A DNA stretch of 6,964 nucleotides from Solobacterium sp. Lineage in GTDB: Bacteria > Bacillota_I > Bacilli_A > Erysipelotrichales > Erysipelotrichaceae. Positions 1 to 6,263 of this stretch are shown here, piece after piece. The first letter of the stretch is position 1; each line of letters begins with the position of its first letter. The notes under the pieces were generated by a model. The model had not been told where the DNA came from. It ran no database searches and worked only from the letters and a program-made list of their open reading frames with translations. The DNA lies in NCBI GenBank assembly GCA_017514645.1, contig JAFWJP010000081.1, forward strand, positions 1 to 6,964, written 5' to 3'. The translations under genes were made by a program, and so were the position numbers.

Positions 1-463
1 CATGCGCGCGGTGCACGGAACCGAAAGCATCTTCAACGAACAGATCGCCCAGACCTGCCCAGTACTTTGCCAGTTCCGGAGCATTCTTTGTTTCGCCCGG
101 TTCATAACGGGTGTTCTGAACCAGCAGGATCTCGCCGTCCTTCAGTTCGGCCACAGCCTTCTCCAGTTCTTCCCCGCGGGTAGCGGCGGAGAAGTAAACC
201 GGCGCACTCTGCAGAGCCTTCAGCGGCTCCACAACAATAGCCATGTCATTCTTCAGTTTGTCTTCGTCTATCTTGATCTTCCCGAGATGGCTCAGCAGGA
301 TCACCTTTGCGCCATGTTCAGTCAGATAGTTGATGGTCGGCAGGGCAGCCCGGATCCGATTGTCATCCGTTACTGCGGTGCCTTTGTGGGGAACATTGAA
401 GTCCACGCGGACAATAACCTTCTTGCCCTGAACATCAAGTTCCCTGATTGTACGTTTAGCCAT
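1..463 (-). CDS. pgk: Phosphoglycerate kinase, N-terminal part (cut by left edge)
   Basis: Cytosolic glycolytic enzyme that moves a phosphate between 1,3-bisphosphoglycerate and ADP, giving ATP and 3-phosphoglycerate. The first 154 residues are visible, about the first 40% of a usual protein of roughly 390-400. Seen motifs: VRVDFNVP (18-25), DNRIRAALPTI (34-44), SHLGK (58-62), QNTRYEPGETKN (116-127) and DAFGSVHRAH (145-154). These supply the expected substrate-binding residues D21, N23, R36, H59, R119 and R152. The frame is open to the edge with no stop. The ATG start is preceded by AGGAGG (472-477) at 8 bases. It begins 23 bases after glgA on the same strand with no evident promoter or terminator between, so I infer co-transcription with glgCDA. 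Slight oddities are QNTRY where ENTRF is commoner and VEDAFG where VNDAFG is commoner; catalytic residues are intact. Identity is very secure; whether this is the only pgk of the genome is unknown. Confidence 0.96.
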   Translation of the reverse strand, partial: MAKRTIRELDVQGKKVIVRVDFNVPHKGTAVTDDNRIRAALPTINYLTEHGAKVILLSHLGKIKIDEDKLKNDMAIVVEPLKALQSAPVYFSAATRGEELEKAVAELKDGEILLVQNTRYEPGETKNAPELAKYWAGLGDLFVEDAFGSVHRAH

Positions 464-471
464 AAAAATCG

Positions 472-477
472 CCTCCT
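472..477 (-). promoter_or_regulatory. Ribosome binding site of pgk
   Basis: AGGAGG on the minus strand, 8 bases before the pgk ATG. A full-strength Shine-Dalgarno site in the short glgA-pgk gap means pgk can be translated efficiently on its own and fixes its start codon. Confidence 0.85.
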
Positions 478-486
478 GTATATCTT

Positions 487-1935
487 TTATCGCCCGAGCA
501 TCTGATCGTACAGCTGCTCATAGAGCAATGCGCTCTTTTCCCATGAAACATCCGTTGCAAAGGCACTGCTGACCAGTGCATCCCAGCCTTCCGGATTATC
601 ATAATACTGCTTCAGCGCATAGTTAATAGTATAAACCATATCGTCTGCGTTGGCGGTATAAAAACTGAAGCCGTTGCCGTCGCCTGTATACTGGTTGAAC
701 GGTCTGACCGTATCCCGCAGGCCGCCTGTTTCACGGACCAGCGGCAGGGTTCCGTAACGCATCGATACCATCTGGCTGATCCCGCACGGTTCATACAGTG
801 ACGGCATCAGGAACAGGTCGGAACCGGCATAGATGCGGTGTGCCAGGTCTTCGTTGTACCCCTGGTAGTAGACTGCCCTGCCCCTGTATTCGTTTTCCAT
901 CCAGCGGAAGGCGCTTTCGGCAGCCTCCTCACCGGTGCCCAGGATTACCAGCTGGACATTGGCGCTCATGATCTCCCGGAGCTTCTGGGAAATCAGATAG
1001 ACACCCTTCTGTTCCGTCAGCCGGGACACCATGCCGATCAGGCAGGTATCCGGCAGGATCTCCAGTCCGAGTTCCTTCTGCAGGGCCGCCTTGTTGGCAG
1101 CCTTGCCGGTTTTCCATGTTTTCGGGCCGTAGTTCTTGGCCAGCCGGCGGTCCGTCTGCGGATCCCACTCGACGGTATCAATACCGTTGGTAATGCCCCA
1201 CAGGTCTTCCCGTCTGTACCGCAGAATCTCATCCATCCGCTCGCCGTACTGGCTGGTCAGGATTTCCGAGGAGTAGGTCGGCGATACGGTCGAGATCTTG
1301 TCGGCGTAGACCAGCGCAGTCTTCAGGAAACTGATGCCGTTGTCAAAGCGGGTTGAACCGTTGTCGAAGTAATAGTAGTCAAGGCCCAGGCAGCTCGGCA
1401 GCATCTCCACCCCGAAATTACCCTGGAAAGCCAGATTGTGAATCGTAAAGACGTGCTTGATACGCTGGTAGCGTTCATCGCCGCCGAAACACACATGGCA
1501 CAGCAGCGGTACCATGCCGCTCTGCCAGTCGTTGCTGTGGATGATGTCCGGCCACCAGTCCAGGAAGCCCAGCATATCGAGCAGGGCCCGCTGATAGAAG
1601 GCAAACCGCTCGCCGTCATCCACATATCCGTACAGCGCCCCTCGCTCAAAATATCCCTGATGCTCGATGAAATAGTAAGTCACCCCGTCCGTCACGGCCT
1701 GATAGATGGTAGCCGGCTGATTGATCAGCCATCCGGACTGCACCCGGATTCTTCCGAGCCGTTCCAGTTCACCGTAGTGACGGTCGATGATCCCCTGATA
1801 AAGCGGCAGGACAATACGTACATCATTTCCATGCTCAGCCAGCACTTTCGGCAGACTGCCGATGACATCTGCCAGACCGCCGGTTTTGATATACGGAAGG
1901 CCTTCCCCGGCCGCAAACAGAATCTTCCTGCTCAT
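487..1935 (-). CDS. glgA: Glycogen synthase (ADP-glucose, GT5 family)
   Basis: Transfers glucose from ADP-glucose to the non-reducing end of an alpha-1,4-glucan; cytosolic. The 482-residue protein has the two-domain GT-B layout and normal family length. Seen motifs: KTGGLAD (17-23, ADP-glucose binding), HSNDWQSG (133-140), TIHNLAFQG (164-172), STVS (215-218), GITNGID (247-253), SRLTEQKG (304-311, with R305 and K310), YEPCGISQ (381-388, with E382 and C384) and YGTLPLVRETGGLRDT (394-409). These align with E. coli H161, R300, K305, E377 and C379 at a constant offset of five. I chose the ATG at 1935 over an in-frame ATG at 1968: it gives the usual GlgA N-terminus (MSRKILFAAGEG), has GAGG just upstream, and leaves a 7-base gap after glgD, whereas the longer form would overlap glgD by 26 bases without a ribosome binding site. 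Third gene of the glgCDA-pgk unit. Confidence 0.97.
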   Translation of the reverse strand: MSRKILFAAGEGLPYIKTGGLADVIGSLPKVLAEHGNDVRIVLPLYQGIIDRHYGELERLGRIRVQSGWLINQPATIYQAVTDGVTYYFIEHQGYFERGALYGYVDDGERFAFYQRALLDMLGFLDWWPDIIHSNDWQSGMVPLLCHVCFGGDERYQRIKHVFTIHNLAFQGNFGVEMLPSCLGLDYYYFDNGSTRFDNGISFLKTALVYADKISTVSPTYSSEILTSQYGERMDEILRYRREDLWGITNGIDTVEWDPQTDRRLAKNYGPKTWKTGKAANKAALQKELGLEILPDTCLIGMVSRLTEQKGVYLISQKLREIMSANVQLVILGTGEEAAESAFRWMENEYRGRAVYYQGYNEDLAHRIYAGSDLFLMPSLYEPCGISQMVSMRYGTLPLVRETGGLRDTVRPFNQYTGDGNGFSFYTANADDMVYTINYALKQYYDNPEGWDALVSSAFATDVSWEKSALLYEQLYDQMLGR

Positions 1936-1940
1936 AAAAG

Positions 1941-1944
1941 CCTC
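1941..1944 (-). promoter_or_regulatory. Ribosome binding site of glgA (decides the start)
   Basis: GAGG on the minus strand, 5 bases before the ATG at 1935 and overlapping the TGA stop of glgD. It is modest in strength, so ribosomes finishing glgD probably help start glgA. No comparable site precedes the alternative ATG at 1968. Confidence 0.6.
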
Positions 1945-3055
1945 AGATCCTGTCCCTTCTGCGGACATAGATCGGCTGCGCGTCCGTGCCTTCCAGCCGG
2001 CGCACCCGCTCTACAGTCGCATATTTGTCAACGATGGCATGATCCAGATGGGTATCCTCACCGATCACGGCATCCGCCAGAATAATACTGTCCCGGACAA
2101 CCGCGCCTTCCTCGATAATGACGTTGCGGCCAAGGACGCAGCCATCCACCGTGCCCTTGATGACGCAGCCGTCAGCTACCGCGCTCTCCCTTACGGTTGC
2201 GGTTTCCGCAATGCGGGTCGGGCAGGAATCATTGGTCTGGGTATAAATCGGCCATTCCGGACGGAACAGGTCACCGGCCGCGCTGTAATCCCGCAGGCGC
2301 ATGCTGGCCTGATAATACTCCGACAGGGAGTTCAGGCAGATGACCGGCGTATGTACGTTGTAGCCGCGGAAATTCATCGTCTCACAGAGATCAGCCAGGA
2401 TGTCCTTGAACCAGTACAGGGAAGACGCATCAGCCGCCTTGTTGCACAGGGAGATGAACATCTTCTTGGTCATGACATACGCTTCCATGGAGATGTTGCG
2501 CGTCTTGAAATTGCCGTGGTTCTTGCCGAACGCGGTAATCCGCTTGTCCTTGTCCACGGTCAGGACATCACAGCCGAGGAACCTGGTCTTGGCATCCCGG
2601 GTAGCGGTGTACAGGACGGTAACGTCAGCGCCGCTGCTGATATGTTCATTCAGCACATCGCGGAAATCCAGGGAATAGACAAAGTAGCTCGGGGCCAGGA
2701 TCACATACGGATTCGGGTCTGATTCAATGTACTGCATGTTCAGCAGGAAATTGGCTACGTCATTGTTGTAGACCGGCGACGAGAACGGCTTCTCCCCGTA
2801 GAGGATCCGCAGGCTGCCGCGTTTGGAATTGATGTTGTAGTAGGAACCGGAACCAAGGTGCTCAATCAGGTTCCGCGGTTTTTCCTTGCAGTATACCTGG
2901 ACATGATCAATCCCGCTGTTGGTGAAATTACTGAGAATGAAATCAATGATCCGGTATCTTCCCATGAAGGAAACTGCCGGTACCGGACGGAAATCTCCCA
3001 GCCCGTCAATCGAGGCAGTGCTGTCTTCAAAATTAACAATTCCCAGTGCTTTCAT
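1943..3055 (-). CDS. glgD: GlgD, non-catalytic partner of ADP-glucose pyrophosphorylase
   Basis: Homologue of GlgC that, in Bacillota, pairs with it and tunes the activity of the mixed enzyme making ADP-glucose. The 370-residue protein has a nucleotidyltransferase-like domain (about 1-260) and a left-handed beta-helix of hexapeptide repeats (about 282-350). GRYRIIDFILSN (32-43) is conserved, but the N-terminus reads KALGIVNFEDS where a catalytic enzyme has the GGxGxRL nucleotide loop. The stretch VILAPSYFVYSLDF (118-131) replaces [11 protein letters not shown], so the metal-binding catalytic Asp is missing, and there is no FEEKP-type sugar-phosphate motif. This is the normal degenerate pattern of GlgD, so I read it as a regulatory or structural subunit, not a decaying gene. 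Its ATG shares one base with the glgC stop (TAATG), which favours balanced synthesis of the two subunits, and GGAGG lies 9 bases upstream. Confidence 0.95.
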   Translation of the reverse strand: MKALGIVNFEDSTASIDGLGDFRPVPAVSFMGRYRIIDFILSNFTNSGIDHVQVYCKEKPRNLIEHLGSGSYYNINSKRGSLRILYGEKPFSSPVYNNDVANFLLNMQYIESDPNPYVILAPSYFVYSLDFRDVLNEHISSGADVTVLYTATRDAKTRFLGCDVLTVDKDKRITAFGKNHGNFKTRNISMEAYVMTKKMFISLCNKAADASSLYWFKDILADLCETMNFRGYNVHTPVICLNSLSEYYQASMRLRDYSAAGDLFRPEWPIYTQTNDSCPTRIAETATVRESAVADGCVIKGTVDGCVLGRNVIIEEGAVVRDSIILADAVIGEDTHLDHAIVDKYATVERVRRLEGTDAQPIYVRRRDRI

Positions 3056-4197
3056 TATTTTTCACCTCCCGCATTCTTATCGGTAATCAAAGTGACATGC
3101 TCACTGTTCTTGTCGCCGAGGACCGCCCCCGGCTTGACATGAACGTTTTCCGCGATCAGGCAGCGGGTCACCCTGGCCCCGGCCCCGATCACTGCGCCGG
3201 CCATCACCACACAGCCGTCCAGAACCGCGTTTTCTTCAATTCTGACCCGGGTTCCGATCACGCTGTTGCGCACGCTGCCGAGCACCACGCTGCCCTGCGG
3301 GATGAAGCAGTTGCACACACTGGCCTCCTCGCCGATATACTGCGGCAGGGAGTTTGTGTTTTCCGTATAGATCTTCCAGTTCGGATCACTCAGATCCAGC
3401 GGGGAATCCTCCCGCAGCAGTTCCATGTTCGCTTCCCAGAGCGAATCAACGGTTCCGACATCCTTCCAGTAGCCGCGGAAACGGTAAGCGGTAAGCCTTC
3501 TCTTATCATTCAGGAAACCTGGAATGATGTCTTTTCCGAAGTCATGGTTGGAATCCGGGTTCTTTGCATCAGCTACGAGATACTTGCGGAGTGTCTTGTA
3601 GGTGAAGATGTAGATACCCATGGATGCGAGATTGCTCTTGGGATGAGCGGGCTTTTCTTCGAACTCAACGATCATGTCGTCCTTGTTCGTGTTCATGATT
3701 CCGAAACGGGTAGCTTCCTTGAGGGAAACTTCACGTACGGCGATGGTTGCGTCCGCATTCATCTTCTTGTGGTAATCCAGCATCTTGTCATAGTTCATCT
3801 TGTAGATGTGGTCGCCTGAGAGAATGAGCACATATTCCGGATTGATGTTGTCGAGGAAATCGATGTTTGCGGTGATCGCATCAGCGGTTCCGCGGTACAC
3901 TTCCAGATTCGTGTCGTCACGCTCACGCGGTGTCAGTACATAAACTCCGCCGTCGTTCGTATCGAGACCCCAGTAGTGGTCCCGTGCGACATAGGAGTTC
4001 AGTAAGACGGATTCGTACTGCGTCAAAACACCGACGGTCTGAATGTCGGAGTTTGCGCAGTTGCTGAGTGGAAAGTCGATGATCCGGTACTTGCCGCCAA
4101 AATGGACAGCCGGCTTTGCGACTTTCTTGGTCAGATCATACAGACGGGATCCGCGTCCCCCTGCAAGAATCATGGCCACCATACTGTTCGCTCTCAT
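3055..4197 (-). CDS. glgC: Glucose-1-phosphate adenylyltransferase (ADP-glucose pyrophosphorylase)
   Basis: Makes ADP-glucose and pyrophosphate from ATP and glucose-1-phosphate, the committed step of bacterial glycogen synthesis. The 380 residues are of normal length. Seen motifs: [12 protein letters not shown] (8-19, nucleotide loop), [20 protein letters not shown] (28-47), YRGTADAI (101-108), [11 protein letters not shown] (126-136) with D129 as the probable metal-binding catalytic Asp (E. coli D142), FEEKP (177-181) with K180 matching the glucose-1-phosphate Lys (E. coli K195), MGIYIF (191-196), DFGKDIIP (217-224) and YWKDVGT (241-247). A beta-helix of hexapeptide repeats fills about 285-365. 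First gene of its unit: AGGAGG lies 12 bases before the ATG (slightly long), behind a promoter with a cre site, so CcpA control is likely. It overlaps glgD by one base. Confidence 0.97.
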   Translation of the reverse strand: MRANSMVAMILAGGRGSRLYDLTKKVAKPAVHFGGKYRIIDFPLSNCANSDIQTVGVLTQYESVLLNSYVARDHYWGLDTNDGGVYVLTPRERDDTNLEVYRGTADAITANIDFLDNINPEYVLILSGDHIYKMNYDKMLDYHKKMNADATIAVREVSLKEATRFGIMNTNKDDMIVEFEEKPAHPKSNLASMGIYIFTYKTLRKYLVADAKNPDSNHDFGKDIIPGFLNDKRRLTAYRFRGYWKDVGTVDSLWEANMELLREDSPLDLSDPNWKIYTENTNSLPQYIGEEASVCNCFIPQGSVVLGSVRNSVIGTRVRIEENAVLDGCVVMAGAVIGAGARVTRCLIAENVHVKPGAVLGDKNSEHVTLITDKNAGGEK

Positions 4198-4209
4198 GAT
4201 TATATTTTG

Positions 4210-4215
4210 CCTCCT
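4210..4215 (-). promoter_or_regulatory. Ribosome binding site of glgC
   Basis: AGGAGG on the minus strand, 12 bases before the glgC ATG. The spacing is longer than the usual 5-9, but no other in-frame start lies closer, and the ATG gives a normal GlgC N-terminus. Confidence 0.75.
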
Positions 4216-4229
4216 GAACTATTAAGTAA

Positions 4230-4243
4230 TGATAACGCTTTCA
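4230..4243 (-). promoter_or_regulatory. CcpA operator (cre) over the glgC transcription start
   Basis: TGAAAGCGTTATCA on the minus strand fits the Bacillota cre consensus TGWAANCGNTNWCA at every position, and the longer WTGNAANCGNWNNCW form as well. It starts at the last base of the -10 box (4243-4248) and covers the predicted transcription start near 4236. In known CcpA systems a site in this position represses transcription when preferred sugars are plentiful; that outcome here is inference. A fully matching site this well placed is unlikely to be chance. Confidence 0.75.
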
Positions 4244-4248
4244 TTATA
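4243..4248 (-). promoter_or_regulatory. Promoter -10 box of the glgCDA-pgk unit
   Basis: A perfect TATAAT on the minus strand, 45 bases before the glgC ATG, with A-rich DNA upstream (4251-4271). No good TTGACA lies 16-18 bases upstream, so the -35 box is weak or absent and there is no TGn extension. The predicted start near 4236 gives a leader of about 40 bases. This is the only convincing promoter in the window for the glg genes. Confidence 0.65.
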
Positions 4249-4304
4249 ACGTAATTATTTCGATTTTTTCGCAGAATTACAGCGCGGTTCCGCTCTTGCG
4301 CCGT

Positions 4305-4324
4305 TTTTCGTTCCCAAACGAAAA
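4305..4324. repeat. Inverted repeat overlapping the folC terminator T-run
   Basis: Eight-base perfect inverted repeat, TTTTCGTT and AACGAAAA, around a 4-base loop. On the minus strand its first arm is the T-rich tail of the folC terminator, so the two hairpins cannot both form completely. It has no T-run of its own on the minus strand and no gene on the plus strand to terminate. Function unknown; it may be chance or help define the RNA 3' end. Confidence 0.45.
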
Positions 4325-4345
4325 CCTGATCCATCAAAGATCAGG
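4321..4345 (-). terminator. Rho-independent terminator after folC
   Basis: On the minus strand CCTGATC and GATCAGG form a perfect 7-base stem around a 7-base loop (TTTGATG), followed directly by TTTT and then CGTTT. It starts about 40 bases after the folC stop and separates the hydrolase-ung-folC unit from the glgC promoter. Wobble pairs at the stem base could lengthen it into the T-run. Confidence 0.8.
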
Positions 4346-4386
4346 CTCCTTGCCGGATGGTTTGTTCTGCACCGCCGGCGATGCGT

Positions 4387-5598
4387 TTACTGTTTTTTGT
4401 TTTTGAGATAAGCGCGAACTGCACTGATAAAATACAGGGATCCGGTGATGATTACCGTTCCATTTTCCCCTGCTTTTCGGACCGCGGTTTCGATTGCTTC
4501 CTTCCAGTCGGAGATCACGCAGCTGCCTCCGAGATGATCCGTACTGTCGGCACGGACATGCGCAAATCCGGTCGTGATCACTTCATCAAACGATTCTTCC
4601 AGCTGTTTGCGCATCTGCTGTCCCTGCTTGTCTTTCAGGGCAGAGAACACTGCGATCTTCGGACGCGGTTCTGCAGAGGATGCTTCCAAGAGTGCTTCGA
4701 TCCCTTCGGGATTATGCGCCCCGTCCAGGATGATTTTTGGATGGTGCCGAATTACTTCATAGCGGCCAGGCCAGACACTGCTGTGAATGGATTCCTTTAC
4801 TGCCTCGGAAGTAATGTCAATGCCGATCTCCTCTGCCGCACATAAGGAAACGGCAGCGTTGCGTTTCTGATAGGAAACCGCAGAACCCAATGTGTACCGC
4901 ACCCCTTTCAGAACAAACCCGTCTTCGGTTTCGGAAAACGAATCGGGAAAGCATTTCAACGGCGCCTGCATATCCGCTGCGTATGCAGCAATCACTTCAT
5001 ACGCTTTTTCCGGAAGCCTGCCCAGTACAACGGGGCAGTGTTCCTTGATGATGCCGGCTTTTTCACCTGCGATCTCCTGCAGGGTATTGCCGAGAAAATT
5101 CATATGATCATAGCTGATGGAAGTAATGACCGATACAAGTGGATTGCGGATCACATTGGTCGTATCATAGCGGCCGCCCATGGAGACTTCCAGCACCGCA
5201 AGATCCACCTGTTCCTCCTGGAACCAGAGAAAACACATCATCGTGCAGATGCCTACCATACCAAGATTGCAGGCTTCGATCACATCCATATGATCATTCA
5301 CATAACGCAGGAACACTTCTTCCGGGATCCACTGATCATTGATGCGGATCCGATCACGGATGTTTTCCAGATGCGGTGAGGTATACAGTCCGACCTTCGG
5401 ATACTGTTTCTGGCAGATATCATACAGGAACCGGCACGTACTTCCCTTGCCGTTGGTACCTGCGACATGAACATACGAAAGGCCGTTCTGCGGATCGCCA
5501 AGCATATGCATCGCTTCCGCAAACGGCTCATAGTAAACCAGGATCGATTTTCTGCCGAGCACCCACTGCTCGGCTTCTTCGTAGGTTTCAAATCTCAT
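4387..5598 (-). CDS. folC: Folylpolyglutamate synthase / dihydrofolate synthase
   Basis: Mur-ligase-family enzyme that uses ATP to add glutamate to folates (polyglutamylation) and often also to dihydropteroate. At 403 residues it is a little shorter than the common 410-440. Seen in order: HVAGTNGKGST (44-54, ATP loop), YTSPHLENIRDRI (72-84), EVSMGGRYDTTN (137-148), DHMNFLG (164-170), GEKAGIIK (178-185), YQKRNAA (243-249), WPGRYEV (276-282), LDGAHNPEG (291-299) and a late TGSLYFIS. E137, H165 and K180 match the metal-binding pair and carbamylated Lys of the L. casei enzyme (E143, H170, K185). Whether it has one or both activities cannot be told from sequence. The ATG overlaps the ung stop (ATGA) and the upstream Shine-Dalgarno is weak, so translational coupling is likely. 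Last gene before a hairpin terminator. Confidence 0.95.
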   Translation of the reverse strand: MRFETYEEAEQWVLGRKSILVYYEPFAEAMHMLGDPQNGLSYVHVAGTNGKGSTCRFLYDICQKQYPKVGLYTSPHLENIRDRIRINDQWIPEEVFLRYVNDHMDVIEACNLGMVGICTMMCFLWFQEEQVDLAVLEVSMGGRYDTTNVIRNPLVSVITSISYDHMNFLGNTLQEIAGEKAGIIKEHCPVVLGRLPEKAYEVIAAYAADMQAPLKCFPDSFSETEDGFVLKGVRYTLGSAVSYQKRNAAVSLCAAEEIGIDITSEAVKESIHSSVWPGRYEVIRHHPKIILDGAHNPEGIEALLEASSAEPRPKIAVFSALKDKQGQQMRKQLEESFDEVITTGFAHVRADSTDHLGGSCVISDWKEAIETAVRKAGENGTVIITGSLYFISAVRAYLKNKKQ

Positions 5599-6263
5599 AG
5601 ATCTTCAATCTGCCAGCGGATCGGTTCCCTGCCGTGTTCCTTCAGGAACACATTGGCTTTCGAGAAATGCCGGCACCCGAGGAACCCGCGGTAGGCGCTC
5701 AGCGGGGACGGGTGTGCTGCCTCCAGCACCAGATGCTTTGTCCGATCAATCATCGGTGCCTTGTTCCGGGCGTTCCTGCCCCAGAGCAGGAAGACCACCG
5801 GTTCTTCTTTTTCGTTGATGTGCTGGATCACATGATCGGTAAACGTCTCCCAGCCTTTTCCCTGATGCGAATTCGCTCTGCCCCGCTCTACCGTCATCAC
5901 GGTGTTGAGCAGAAATACACCCTGCTCTGCCCAGGGCATCAGATAACCGTTGTTCGGCATCCGGCAGCCGCAGTCGGTCTCCAGTTCATGATAGATGTTG
6001 ATCAGGCTTGGCGGGATCTCAACCCCCGGATTGACCGAGAAACACATACCGTGTGCCTGGCCCGGTTCGTGGTAGGGATCCTGACCGAGGATCACGACTT
6101 TGACATCCGGATAGTCACAGGCCTCAAACGCACTGAACACCAGATGCTTGGGTGGATAGATCACCCTTGTTTCATACTGTTCGTGAATAAACGCTGCCAG
6201 TGTTTTGAAGTACGGCTGCTGCCATTCTTCCTGCAGCCATGGGTACCACTCGTTGTGCTTCAT
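5595..6263 (-). CDS. ung: Uracil-DNA glycosylase, family 1
   Basis: Removes uracil from DNA, from cytosine deamination or dUMP misincorporation, to begin base excision repair; cytosolic. The 222 residues match family 1 length. Seen motifs: GQDPYH (60-65) with catalytic D62 and Y64 guarding against thymine, QAHGMCFSV (69-77) with stacking F75, LLNTVMTVERG (118-128) with uracil-recognising N120, LLWGRNA (159-165), and HPSPLSAYRGF (184-194) with catalytic H184 and the DNA-intercalating loop. All key residues are present. The ATG overlaps the TGA of the upstream hydrolase gene (ATGA), with AGGA 8 bases ahead, and its own stop overlaps the folC ATG. Being between a hydrolase and folC suggests shared expression, not a shared pathway, though folate supply and uracil in DNA are linked through thymidylate synthesis. 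Confidence 0.98.
   Translation of the reverse strand: MKHNEWYPWLQEEWQQPYFKTLAAFIHEQYETRVIYPPKHLVFSAFEACDYPDVKVVILGQDPYHEPGQAHGMCFSVNPGVEIPPSLINIYHELETDCGCRMPNNGYLMPWAEQGVFLLNTVMTVERGRANSHQGKGWETFTDHVIQHINEKEEPVVFLLWGRNARNKAPMIDRTKHLVLEAAHPSPLSAYRGFLGCRHFSKANVFLKEHGREPIRWQIEDL

Noticed and set aside
2..505. Plus-strand open frame of 167 codons opposite pgk
   Set aside because: The minus strand encodes an unmistakable Pgk N-terminus with start and Shine-Dalgarno; the plus frame has no recognisable family.
1936..1968. Longer glgA start at 1968 adding 11 residues
   Set aside because: No ribosome binding site, a 26-base overlap into glgD, and an extension not seen in GlgA; the ATG at 1935 gives the standard N-terminus.
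1862..2722. Plus-strand open frame of 286 codons opposite glgD and the start of glgA
   Set aside because: Antisense to clear, motif-rich genes; its translation has no recognisable domain and is explained by codon bias in the genes below.
3046..3819. Plus-strand open frame of 257 codons opposite glgC
   Set aside because: Antisense shadow of a well-supported gene, rich in His, Asp and Val as expected from reversed codons, with no motif or ribosome binding site of note.
4284..4293. Palindrome GCGGTTCCGC upstream of the glgC promoter
   Set aside because: Only four paired bases per arm with a 2-base centre; too short to support as an operator without comparison to relatives.
4200..4334. Small minus-strand ORF of 44 codons ending 2 bases before the glgC ATG, with AAGGAG upstream of its ATG
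   Set aside because: It starts inside the folC terminator loop and runs through the glgC promoter, cre site and Shine-Dalgarno, so a transcript from the glgC promoter would not contain its start. Its product looks like random charged sequence. Probably chance, though a leader peptide on read-through RNA is not excluded.
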